10,376 bases of DNA from Spirochaetaceae bacterium (GTDB lineage: Bacteria > Spirochaetota > Spirochaetia > Treponematales > Breznakiellaceae). The DNA is taken from positions 1-10,376 of the forward strand of contig JAITHR010000073.1 of the NCBI GenBank assembly GCA_031279895.1, written 5' to 3'. The translations under genes were made by a program, and so were the position numbers. Every line of letters starts with the position of its first letter. The stretch's first letter is position 1. The notes beneath the pieces are model-generated. The model was given only the letters and a program-made list of their open reading frames with translations, was not told the origin of the DNA and did no database searches. Of the stretch, positions 1 through 5,547 are shown one piece after another.

Positions 1-669
1 GATGGACGGGGTCAGACTGCATTACACTACGCGTTCGATAACTTTGAGACGGCGCGGCTTTTGCTCGAACACGGGGCTGACCCTAATAAGAAAAGTCAAT
101 TCGGGAACACGGCGCTCATAAACGCGGCTGACGAAAATAAGTTTGAGGTGGTACAGCTTTTGGTGGGGTACGGCGCCGAGGTAAACATACGGAATAACGA
201 TGGGGCAACCGCCGCGTCCATGGCATACGACAAAGGGTACGTCGCGATTTACAACTACCTCAAAGAGAACGGGGCAGTTGATTTCGATCCCCTGCCCCAG
301 CGGGCCGCGGCGCCGCCTCCTCCCCGCGCCAGTACCAGCGGGTCCGGCGGGTCCGGCGGGAGCGGCGGCTCGAGCGGCGCGGATGCCGCGGCTGCGATAG
401 CGAAATCCCTTGGGGACGGCTTCAAATCGCCCCTTGAAAGCGGTGTGTACCGCGTGTCCGGCGCGGCGGAGAAAATGTCCATTACCACCATGGCCAAATC
501 CGGCGCAGTTACCTATACCGACGCCGGCGGAAAACAAAGTAGCGGCAATCTTAGCATTGACGGCACGAGACTCATCATCAACCTTGGTGGCCGCACTTAC
601 ATTTACACCATCACGTCCAGCACATCCTTTAGCAACAACGGCGAAACCTGGGTCCGCACCGGCTACTAA
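1..669 (+). CDS. Ankyrin-repeat protein with C-terminal beta-rich domain (5' truncated)
   Basis: The frame is open from the first base, so the start lies outside the window; 222 residues and a TAA stop are visible. Three ankyrin-type repeats occupy roughly residues 1-96, with the usual signatures (GQTALHYA, LLLEHGADPN, GNTALINAA, LLVGYGAEVN, and a weaker last repeat ending KENGAVDF). Residues 96-130 are a low-complexity linker of prolines followed by Gly-Ser repeats and alanines. Residues about 147-222 form a compact beta-strand-rich domain with alternating Gly/Thr/Ser and hydrophobic residues, ending GETWVRTGY. Ankyrin repeats bind proteins. The C-terminal domain resembles small spirochaetal lipocalin-like or extracellular domains, but I cannot name the family. 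Export cannot be judged without the N-terminus. The repeat assignment is secure; the partner and role are unknown. Confidence 0.85.
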   Translation, partial: DGRGQTALHYAFDNFETARLLLEHGADPNKKSQFGNTALINAADENKFEVVQLLVGYGAEVNIRNNDGATAASMAYDKGYVAIYNYLKENGAVDFDPLPQRAAAPPPPRASTSGSGGSGGSGGSSGADAAAAIAKSLGDGFKSPLESGVYRVSGAAEKMSITTMAKSGAVTYTDAGGKQSSGNLSIDGTRLIINLGGRTYIYTITSSTSFSNNGETWVRTGY

Positions 670-753
670 CAGCCTCCGGCCCGCCGGCGGCGGGTGGCAC
701 ATAAGCGTCCTGCGGAGCGGCTGAAAGCGGTCGTTGACTGCTGAGGGGCGCGG

Positions 754-796
754 GGCGGGAAGCTTAGGGAAAAAATCCCGCCGCCCACGGGCGGGA
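754..796 (+). promoter_or_regulatory. Possible alternative-pairing RNA structure
   Basis: GGCGGGA (754-760), TCCCGCC (776-782) and GGCGGGA (790-796) lie in order. The middle segment can pair with either outer copy, giving two mutually exclusive 7-bp hairpins. On the minus strand the second hairpin is followed directly by six T, like an intrinsic terminator, but no minus-strand gene feeds into it. On the plus strand neither hairpin has a T-run. A regulatory role for the 863-883 frame or the gene at 1033 is speculative. Confidence 0.2.
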
Positions 797-862
797 GAAA
801 ATACCGTGCGGACGCGCTTAGGGCTTGGCCCTGAACGCCCCGCATACATGAAGGAGGTTCTG

Positions 863-883
863 ATGAAGTACGACACGTCTTGA
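863..883 (+). CDS. Six-codon open frame with strong ribosome binding site
   Basis: AAGGAGGT at 851-858 is a near-perfect Shine-Dalgarno sequence, four bases before ATG. The frame reads MKYDTS and then TGA. It could be a leader peptide or, more simply, the relic of a gene whose body has been lost by deletion or early stop. No codon bias argument is possible at this length. Confidence 0.2.
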   Translation: MKYDTS

Positions 884-1032
884 CGGAAAACCGGCGCGCC
901 GGACCCGCCGGAGGCGGTTCCGCTCAAAGCGCGTAGTTCCGTAACCGCGCCGCCGTTGGCGGCACACCGCTCCGTAACGAGCGGCTCACCCTTACCCTTC
1001 CGCAACGAAGATAAACTACGAAAGGATGTATT

Positions 1033-1380
1033 ATGAACATAAAGAAACCGGTGAGTATCATGGTGATACTCTGCGCTCTCGGAACCCTGGCCGCTGTTGC
1101 CCAGCAAACCCAGCAGCAACAACAAAAGGAATTAGTGTGCAAGGATCCCGTCGATGGTAAAATAAAGATCACCTTCTACGGGAGTATGATACAGGTTACC
1201 TATACCGGGAAATCCGCACAGAAATTTCAGGTTTTTGTCAAATTTACGGATGGCACAACGAGTTATCCAGTTGATTTTGAATATCCGGCAGTCACCACCA
1301 AGCAGACTCGTCCTCTATACGAACAGATGGGTAAGCCCATTCAAGAAATAACGAATTGTTCGTTTACTAAAGTTTATTAG
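1033..1380 (+). CDS. Small exported protein of unknown function
   Basis: The product has 115 residues. AAAGGA at 1021-1026 is a good ribosome binding site six bases before the ATG. The N-terminus is a classic Sec signal peptide: basic MNIKK, a hydrophobic stretch (about residues 8-22) and a likely signal peptidase I site after AVA (AVA|QQ). A Gln-rich stretch follows. The mature part, about 90 residues, is polar and beta-prone (KIKITFYG, IQVTYTG, FQVFVKFTDGT) with two cysteines, LVCKD and TNCSF, near its ends that could form a disulfide. It has no lipobox. Base composition is more AT-rich than the flanking spacers. I do not recognise the family. The location is probably periplasmic or secreted. 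Confidence 0.75.
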   Translation: MNIKKPVSIMVILCALGTLAAVAQQTQQQQQKELVCKDPVDGKIKITFYGSMIQVTYTGKSAQKFQVFVKFTDGTTSYPVDFEYPAVTTKQTRPLYEQMGKPIQEITNCSFTKVY

Positions 1381-1769
1381 TCTTGCATAAAGCCCGCGCC
1401 GCACCCCACGCGGCGCCCTTTAGCGGACTGACCGGCGGCGGGGCGCGGCGCGGGAAGCTTTTGTGCCTCCGGCGCCGCCGGTTTCATAAGCGTCCTGATA
1501 CGCGCCCGAACCGCGCCGTCTCCGACGGTTCCATAAGCGTCATGCAACGCGCCCCGAACAACGACCCGCCCCTTACTACGCACAACAACGCACGGCTCGC
1601 AAACCGCCCGCCGTTGCGCGAAGCGTAGCCGCGCCTAAACAGCAACCAGCCCGCTCACCGGACACGGTGTTGCACCACTCTGAAGCAACAGGCGGCCATG
1701 TTTGAAGCCGTCGGAGACGGGCCGGAGGCTATGTTTAAAAAAGTCGGAGGCTGCGGTATAGTTGGGGGT
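1381..1769. repeat. Repeat-derived spacer upstream of ruvA
   Basis: These 389 bases are built largely from dispersed modules. GCCTCCGG followed by TTTCATAAGCGTCCTG lies at about 1464-1499. The core CCGTCTCCGACGG is at 1516-1528, followed by TTCCATAAGCGTCATG. An inverted core is at 1708-1720, preceded by CAACAGGCGGCCATG (1686-1700); the same 15 bases occur again at 2684-2698, in the end of the acetyltransferase gene. A degraded inverted copy (GCCGGAGGCT, then TTTAAA) lies at 1721-1740. Open frames here, including the in-frame upstream extension of ruvA, appear to be repeat sequence read through and not genes. Confidence 0.65.
1734..1762 (+). promoter_or_regulatory. Candidate ruvA promoter, leaderless geometry
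   Basis: The -10 box TATAGT (1757-1762) is separated by 17 bp from a weak -35 TTTAAA (1734-1739). The start codon follows after seven bases, so transcription would begin at or next to the ATG. The -35 lies inside a degraded copy of the dispersed repeat. Confidence 0.45.
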
Positions 1770-2384
1770 ATGATTAACAGTATCCATGGGGTCATTACTG
1801 AAAAAAGCAATACCACGCTCAGGATCCTTGGCGGCGGGGGAATTGAATGGGATATTACCGTGCCGGCTACGGACCTTAACGCGCTTCCGCAGGTCGGGGA
1901 GAATGCCAGGGTGTTTACCTTTGTACACCATACTGACGCCGAGGCGCGGCTATACGGCTTTGCGGAGGAGCGGCGCCGGGCCGCGTTTCTTGCGATGCTC
2001 AAGGTAGAGGGGCTTGGGCCGCGGGGGGTGGTTAAAATTATGGGCAACATCGGGCAGGACGAGCTTGAAACGGCGCTTGAGGACGGGGACCTTGCGCGTC
2101 TTGAGGCGGTGCCCGGGCTTGGGAAAAAGACCGCGCAGAAGATGCTCCTCGCGCTTAAGGGGAAGCTCTCCCGCGGGAGTGGGAAAGAAGGCGGCGCTGC
2201 CGGCGGGGTATACGCGGATCTGGTGGAGGCGCTGGCGGGCATGGGCTATGAAAGGCGGTCCGCGGCGCAGGCGGTGGCCAGAGCGGACGGCGCTCTTGAA
2301 AAGGCGGTTACCGGCGCGGAGCGGGAAAAACTCCTTTTCAAACAGGCTATCGTGTACCTTAGCACCACGCCGCACGGCGCTTGA
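1770..2384 (+). CDS. ruvA: Holliday junction branch migration protein RuvA
   Basis: RuvA binds four-way DNA junctions as a tetramer and positions the RuvB helicase for branch migration. The product is 204 residues, against about 203 in E. coli. The start is set by the family N-terminus (MINSIHGVI, compare MIxxLxG); the same frame extends upstream to 1698 but through repeat sequence. Domain I is the OB fold, residues 1-65, ending in VFTFVHHTDAEARLYGF. Domain II has two helix-hairpin-helix motifs, LKVEGLGPRGVVKIMG (about 77-92) and VPGLGKKTAQKMLLALKG (about 112-130). Domain III, after a Gly-rich linker, is the three-helix RuvB-binding part (about 150-204). G-rich sequence lies just before the ATG, but it is too close to act as a normal Shine-Dalgarno sequence. 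No ruvB or ruvC is in the window. Confidence 0.97.
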   Translation: MINSIHGVITEKSNTTLRILGGGGIEWDITVPATDLNALPQVGENARVFTFVHHTDAEARLYGFAEERRRAAFLAMLKVEGLGPRGVVKIMGNIGQDELETALEDGDLARLEAVPGLGKKTAQKMLLALKGKLSRGSGKEGGAAGGVYADLVEALAGMGYERRSAAQAVARADGALEKAVTGAEREKLLFKQAIVYLSTTPHGA

Positions 2385-2409
2385 CAGGGTTTTGAGAAAA
2401 AACTAGGAT
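2381..2409 (+). promoter_or_regulatory. Promoter of tRNA-Pro
   Basis: A perfect -35 TTGACA (2381-2386) overlaps the ruvA stop codon TGA. It is separated by exactly 17 bp from TAGGAT (2404-2409). The predicted start near 2416 is about six bases before the mature tRNA 5' end. The tRNA therefore probably has its own transcription even though it follows ruvA. Confidence 0.6.
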
Positions 2410-2421
2410 GTGAGGGAGTTA

Positions 2422-2494
2422 CGGAGGATAGGCTAGTGGCTATACCGCCAGCTTTGGGAGCTGGATGTCGGGGGTTCAAATCCCCCTCCTCCGA
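2422..2494 (+). tRNA. tRNA-Pro (anticodon UGG)
   Basis: The gene is 73 nt without an encoded CCA. The acceptor stem CGGAGGA/TCCTCCG is perfect. The anticodon stem CCAGC/GCTGG encloses a 7-nt loop with TGG at 2455-2457. The T arm is GGGGG-TTCAAAT-CCCCC. The C1-G72 pair with discriminator A is typical of bacterial tRNA-Pro. The D arm (GGCT...TACC) keeps the conserved A14 and GG but has only two Watson-Crick pairs by standard numbering (G10-C25, G11-C24), with C12/A23 and T13/T22 mismatched. The missing CCA means 3' trimming by RNase Z, which is encoded at 7859, followed by CCA addition. Confidence 0.93.
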
Positions 2495-2503
2495 TTATTT
2501 CAG

Positions 2504-2540
2504 GCCGTCTCCGACGGTTTTAAACGGCTTCCAGATCCCG
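2504..2540 (+). terminator. Dispersed hairpin element, terminator-like, after tRNA-Pro
   Basis: CCGTC-TCC-GACGG (2505-2517) is a 5-bp GC stem with a 3-nt loop followed by TTTT, then AAACGGCTTCC and AGATCCCGC. It lies ten bases after the tRNA, oriented with it, and would work as a short intrinsic terminator. It is a type A copy of the element that recurs through the window. Confidence 0.4.
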
Positions 2541-2566
2541 CACCAAAGGGGACGACGACAGCTTAG

Positions 2567-2640
2567 AGGCGCGGGGCAGACGCTTATAGAACCGTCGGAG
2601 ACGGCGGTTTTAAACAGCTTCCAGATCCCGCGCCTTAATA
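2567..2640. repeat. Head-to-head pair of dispersed elements sharing one core
   Basis: The inverted core CCGTCGGAGACGG at 2592-2604 has a type B tail on its left (minus strand: TTCTATAAGCGTCTG then CCCCGCGCC). On its right it has a type A tail on the plus strand (GGTTTTAAACAGCTTCC then AGATCCCGCGCC). Because the core is nearly self-complementary it serves both. The left half lies in the correct orientation downstream of the minus-strand acetyltransferase. Confidence 0.6.
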
Positions 2641-2678
2641 GCGCTGGTGAAGTAAACGGAGTAGGTGTCGCACGATTG

Positions 2679-3158
2679 TCAAACAACAGGCGGCCATGCG
2701 TAGAAAGATTTTTTATAATGATACAAAGTAATGCCGTCCCGTTGCGTTTCCCCGGCTTTTCTCCAGCCGTTTTTTTCGTAAAAACTATTGGCGGCGCTGT
2801 TTCGGGCGAAGGAATCCAGCGTTATTTCAGCATGGGACGCGGAAAGGATACGTTCTATATGGCGCAGTAACGCGCTTCCGTGCTTTTTCCGTTGATGGTT
2901 CCGGGCAATCATAAGCGCGTGAATGGTATTTCCGACGAGTAGGGCAAACCCCGTAACGCGCTCCCGCACCGTCATTACCACGCAGTTTTCACTATGCTCG
3001 ATAATTTCCCGATCGCACTGTTTCGAGCTTAGGAAATCAGATACCGCGTCTTTGTCAAGAAACGAAGCGTAATTATGCGCTATGACCTCCCGCGCCAGTT
3101 TTAATACGGCGGGCAGATTGTTTTTATCCAATGGACCAAACCGGCGTACTTCCTGCAT
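2679..3158 (-). CDS. GNAT-family N-acetyltransferase
   Basis: The protein has 159 residues from the ATG at 3158 (MQEVRRFGPL); AGGGA lies a few bases upstream. The frame extends to 3230, but that extension runs through the repeat GGCTTCCAGATCCCGC and is not used here. The GNAT fold is visible in order: a helical N-terminal half, a beta strand with VTGFALLVG (about 68-76), motif A ARNHQRKKHGSALL (about 85-98) for acetyl-CoA pyrophosphate binding, then EITLDSF (111-117) and motif B SAANSFYEKNGWRKAGE (about 121-137). Acetyl-CoA is the expected donor; the acceptor (small molecule, N-terminus or antibiotic) cannot be told. The last residues (YAWPPVV) are encoded by the dispersed sequence CAACAGGCGGCCATG, so the C-terminus has probably been altered by repeat insertion. 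Confidence 0.88.
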   Translation of the reverse strand: MQEVRRFGPLDKNNLPAVLKLAREVIAHNYASFLDKDAVSDFLSSKQCDREIIEHSENCVVMTVRERVTGFALLVGNTIHALMIARNHQRKKHGSALLRHIERILSASHAEITLDSFARNSAANSFYEKNGWRKAGETQRDGITLYHYKKSFYAWPPVV

Positions 3159-3173
3159 TTTCTTCCCTTTTAC

Positions 3174-3256
3174 CACGGCTTCCAGATCCCGCCTGTTAGC
3201 AGTCGTCGTCCGCTTTGAGCCGCGTGGCATGAAGCTTATGGAACCGTCGGAGACGG
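3174..3256 (-). repeat. Dispersed repeat block between rseP and the acetyltransferase gene
   Basis: The inverted core CCGTCGGAGACGG (3244-3256) directly abuts the rseP stop codon (3257-3259). Read on the minus strand it is followed by TTCCATAAGCTTCATGCC, a type B tail. ACGGCTTCCAGATCCCGCC at 3174-3192 matches the type A tail seen at 2524 and 2626. The block could form a hairpin at the 3' end of rseP mRNA. It separates rseP from the next gene by 98 bases. Confidence 0.6.
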
Positions 3257-4615
3257 TTAGCGGCGTGCGAAGTAGAGAATATCACCGAAGAACGCGAAGA
3301 GCATAAGCCCGCCGATGAGTACCACCCCCACGGTTTGGAAAACCGATATGACCTTGGGGTGCAGGGGCTTTTGGGTAGCGATTTCCACCAGCCAGAGGAG
3401 TATCATGCCGCCGTCAACCACGGGTATCGGGAGGAGGTTCATCACGCAGAGGGCAACGGAGATGAGGGAGAGGAAGTTTGCCATTGACCGTACCCCGTCG
3501 CCGAAACTCTGACCGAACCCTTCGGCGGCCACGTCGCCTACCATATAGGTAATACGCACCGGGCCGGACACCGCTTTGGTAAGGTCAATGCCTTTGAAAA
3601 GCAGGGCGAACCCCCGAATAGAAACGACGAGGGTCTTCCACGTTTCTTCCGCGCCTTTGCCGAACGCGGCTATCGGGGAAAGGGGCGGCGTATGGTACTG
3701 CACGGTTCGATAGGTTATCCCCACATCGGTCGTTCCGCTGTCGGTATACGCCATAACGAGATCGGCGGTATGCGCCGCGCCGTCCCGCTCGAATTCCACC
3801 GTAAGCACCGCAGGCTGGTTTTGCAAAATGGGGCTAAGGGCCACGGTATAGGGTATCTCCGCGCCGTTTACCCGAAGGAGGCGGTCCCCCGCCTTAAGCC
3901 CGCCTATGGCCGCGGGGCTTCCGGGCGCCACCTCCTCCACCACCGGATCCACCCAGAAATACACGCCGATCTGCCCCTCGCCGGTGTTTTTATTCATGCT
4001 TGGCCGCACGGTAACCGACCGGATGGCGCCCTGGCGCTCCACTTTAAGGGACAGGTCTTTCTCGGCGTTTACCGCGATGTTTTCTTTAATATCATGGTAG
4101 TAGACAATGGGTTTCCCGTCGATTTCCACGATCCGGTCGCCGGTGCGCAGGTTTGCCTCGTCAGCAGGGAACCGCGCCTCTGGACTGATACTGGAAATCA
4201 GCACGATCTTATTCTCAAGGGTTTGCATCTCAAAGCCCACGCCCCAAATGACTGACAGCGCCAGCACCGCGAACACAAGGTTAAAAAGGGGTCCCGCAAG
4301 GCAGACGACGACGCGCCGGAGGGGGCTTGCGCCGAGGAAGGTGCCGGGGGTCGGTTCGATGGCGTTCTTTTTGTTATCATAGGCCTCTTGAAATTCCGCT
4401 TCCCCGCGCATCTTGCAGTACCCGCCCAGGGGAAAGATGCCGATCCGGTATTCCACGCCGCCTATTTTTTTCTTTATAAGGGGGCTGCCCCAGCCGAGGG
4501 AGAAGGCTTCCACATCAATGCCCACCAGACGGGCCGCAAGGAAATGGCCTAACTCATGGACAAACACCACGACCCCAAGGCCCAAAAAGCCCAACAGTAT
4601 TTTCATAACAAGCAT
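3257..4615 (-). CDS. rseP: RseP-type site-2 intramembrane zinc metalloprotease
   Basis: RIP-type protease of the M50 family that cuts membrane-bound anti-sigma factors or signal-peptide remnants inside the inner membrane. The product is 452 residues, the usual length. The zinc-binding HELGH is at 20-24 within the first membrane segment. FPLGGYCKMRGE (61-72) is the conserved loop after it. A membrane segment lies at about 101-127 (CLAGPLFNLVFAVLAL). Two PDZ domains span about 133-205 (LRTGDRIVEIDG) and 225-290 (GLKAGDRLLRVNG). The third zinc-ligand motif NLLPIPVVDGG is at 393-403 with Asp401. A final membrane segment lies at 425-446. The start is either ATG 4615 or the in-frame ATG at 4606 (MKILLGF, closer to family N-termini). 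The gene stands alone, without the dxr or cdsA genes that often precede it in other bacteria. Confidence 0.96.
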   Translation of the reverse strand: MLVMKILLGFLGLGVVVFVHELGHFLAARLVGIDVEAFSLGWGSPLIKKKIGGVEYRIGIFPLGGYCKMRGEAEFQEAYDNKKNAIEPTPGTFLGASPLRRVVVCLAGPLFNLVFAVLALSVIWGVGFEMQTLENKIVLISSISPEARFPADEANLRTGDRIVEIDGKPIVYYHDIKENIAVNAEKDLSLKVERQGAIRSVTVRPSMNKNTGEGQIGVYFWVDPVVEEVAPGSPAAIGGLKAGDRLLRVNGAEIPYTVALSPILQNQPAVLTVEFERDGAAHTADLVMAYTDSGTTDVGITYRTVQYHTPPLSPIAAFGKGAEETWKTLVVSIRGFALLFKGIDLTKAVSGPVRITYMVGDVAAEGFGQSFGDGVRSMANFLSLISVALCVMNLLPIPVVDGGMILLWLVEIATQKPLHPKVISVFQTVGVVLIGGLMLFAFFGDILYFARR

Positions 4616-4623
4616 ATTTTACC

Positions 4624-4652
4624 TATATAGTTTAAGAAAACTGACGAGTCAA
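4624..4652 (-). promoter_or_regulatory. Strong sigma-70-like promoter of rseP, leaderless geometry
   Basis: On the minus strand -35 TTGACT (4647-4652) and -10 TATATA (4624-4629) are separated by exactly 17 bp. Eight bases lie between the -10 and the ATG at 4615, so the transcript would start within about three bases of it, or about ten bases before the alternative ATG at 4606. The AGG upstream would not be in the mRNA. The stretch behind it (4653-4690) is very GC-rich with overlapping palindromes. Confidence 0.65.
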
Positions 4653-4727
4653 CCCCCGCGGGCCCGGGCGCCGGGCGGGTTCATGTCCGGCGCGGCGGCA
4701 TCCGTGCCGGCCCCTTCGTAGTACCAA

Positions 4728-5165
4728 TTATTTATTTTTAAGCCGGTTTATGGTCTCAATCGTTTTAATAATACATCCGTTTAAATCCTTTTTAATATCG
4801 GATGCCCGGAAACGCAATAGCATCCACCCGTTAGTCCGGTAATATTCATTTACTTCTTTATCACGCGCAATATTGCGCCGTATCTTCTTTTGCCAAAAAT
4901 CGGAATACGAAGCCAATAATTCCTCCTGTGAGGAAAAACGACGTTTCTTCCAGTCATTCCCGTGCCAAAAATCACCGTCAATAAATAGAACGAGTTTATA
5001 TTTCTTTATAGCAATATCAGGTTTCCCGAATAAGTTTTTTACATTCTTGCGGTACCGAATACCCCATTTCCAAAGCGCCTTGCGGAAAAACACTTCGGGC
5101 TTCGTATCGGAACTTCGTATACGGGACATACAGGTACTGCGCTGTTCCGGCGTTAAAACATCCAT
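4728..5165 (-). CDS. vsr: Vsr-family (very short patch repair type) DNA endonuclease
   Basis: The protein has 145 residues, close to the family length (about 130-156). The fold is the PD-(D/E)XK-like Vsr nuclease: N-terminal TPEQRSTCMSRIRSSDTKPE (residues 5-24) with the conserved late Glu, the LFGKPDIAI catalytic strand with Asp50, LVLFIDGDFWHG (58-69) with His68, and the helix RNIARDKEVNEYY with Asp102. The E. coli Vsr zinc-site His/Cys cluster after FWH is not present. Family members nick next to T:G mismatches formed by deamination of 5-methylcytosine and usually sit beside a cytosine methyltransferase; none is in this window. AGGAA precedes the ATG with good spacing. The gene is clearly more AT-rich than rseP or rnz, a sign of recent acquisition. 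Confidence 0.9.
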   Translation of the reverse strand: MDVLTPEQRSTCMSRIRSSDTKPEVFFRKALWKWGIRYRKNVKNLFGKPDIAIKKYKLVLFIDGDFWHGNDWKKRRFSSQEELLASYSDFWQKKIRRNIARDKEVNEYYRTNGWMLLRFRASDIKKDLNGCIIKTIETINRLKNK

Positions 5166-5188
5166 TTTTTTATTCCTGTCATGCTTCT

Positions 5189-5217
5189 GTCATATCACGG
5201 ACCGGACACAAGGACAA
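5189..5217 (-). promoter_or_regulatory. Candidate vsr promoter
   Basis: On the minus strand TTGTCC (5212-5217) and TATGAC (5189-5194) are separated by 17 bp, with TG one base upstream of the -10 (extended -10 type). Each box has four of six consensus bases. The predicted leader is about 15-20 nt and carries the AGGAA ribosome binding site. Confidence 0.35.
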
Positions 5218-5247
5218 GCGACAGCCGGAACGATTTATTTCTTTCAA

Positions 5248-5281
5248 GAAGCTTGGGTAAACAGGAAGCTTAGGTAAAAAA
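5248..5281. repeat. 17-bp direct repeat between divergent genes
   Basis: GAAGCTTGGGTAAACAG (5248-5264) is followed at once by GAAGCTTAGGTAAAAAA (5265-5281). The repeat lies between the vsr promoter and the bspA promoter (-35 at 5291), where an operator could be. A similar sequence, GGAAGCTTAGGGAAAAAA, occurs at 758-775, so it may instead be another dispersed module. Confidence 0.45.
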
Positions 5282-5290
5282 GTAAAAAGA

Positions 5291-5320
5291 TTGACTAAGG
5301 TATTTGTTTGATGGTATAGT
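5291..5320 (+). promoter_or_regulatory. Promoter of the BspA-like gene
   Basis: TTGACT (5291-5296), an 18-bp spacer and TATAGT (5315-5320) resemble a housekeeping promoter, in AT-rich surroundings. The predicted start is near 5327, about 220 bases before the ATG, so the mRNA would have a long leader. Confidence 0.55.
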
Positions 5321-5326
5321 GAAAAA

Positions 5327-5547
5327 ACCAAATAGACCGAGGCGTGCGGCGTGAGAATGTAACGCCTATAGAGAGCGGCTCTGGATCTCAAGTGTGAAAC
5401 CGCCGGAGAAAAACCCGCATACACCCTTTAAGAGACGCGGCGGCCTTAAGGTCAATGGTAAGCTGAAAGAGAAACTGCTCGCTTCGGGCGCGGCGCTCCG
5501 CCCGCCCCTGGTTTCAGAGCTTTGCAGTTCTAAAAGAGGTTGTGTGT
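5327..5547 (+). other. Long structured 5' leader of the BspA-like gene
   Basis: No gene is convincing in these roughly 220 bases. Several pairings are visible: AGGCGT (5340-5345) with ACGCCT (5362-5367); the palindrome AGAGCGGCTCT (5372-5382); and a larger stem in which AAGCT plus GAAAC (about 5460-5475) faces GTTTC plus AGCTT (about 5509-5522), with a GC-rich hairpin GGGCG/CGCCC in its loop. I do not match it to a known riboswitch. It may be a regulatory leader or simply repeat-rich spacer. Confidence 0.35.

Larger units (their letters stand above)
670..1032. other. Gene-free spacer with repeat fragments and inverted repeats
   Basis: No convincing long gene was seen in these 363 bases. The spacer begins directly after the ankyrin stop with CAGCCTCCGGC (670-680), a fragment of the dispersed hairpin core. 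CATAAGCGTCCTG at 700-712 matches the second module of that element. It also carries competing inverted repeats (754-796) and a tiny reading frame with a strong Shine-Dalgarno sequence (863-883), both listed separately. The last part leads into the exported-protein gene; its promoter is not obvious. Confidence 0.6.

Noticed and set aside
770..796. Intrinsic terminator on the minus strand (hairpin plus six T)
   Set aside because: The form is right, but no minus-strand gene lies upstream within reach, so it was listed only as part of the possible alternative RNA structure.
22..1125. 367-codon minus-strand open frame
   Set aside because: It runs antisense through the ankyrin gene, the spacer and into the exported protein gene. 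Its composition (Arg/Gly/Pro/Val-rich) is what the shadow of a GC-rich gene gives, and it has no recognisable domain.
1698..1769. Upstream extension of ruvA to an ATG at 1698
   Set aside because: The extra 24 residues are encoded by the dispersed repeat and the core CCGTCGGAGACGG, and RuvA proteins begin MIxxLxG, matching the ATG at 1770.
3159..3230. Longer acetyltransferase starting at 3230 on the minus strand
   Set aside because: The extension crosses a copy of the type A repeat tail, and a better placed AGGGA precedes the ATG at 3158.
5542..5547. GTG at 5542 as start of the BspA-like protein
   Set aside because: AGAGGT would be only one base away from it. The ATG at 5548 gives normal spacing and a standard MKKK signal peptide start.
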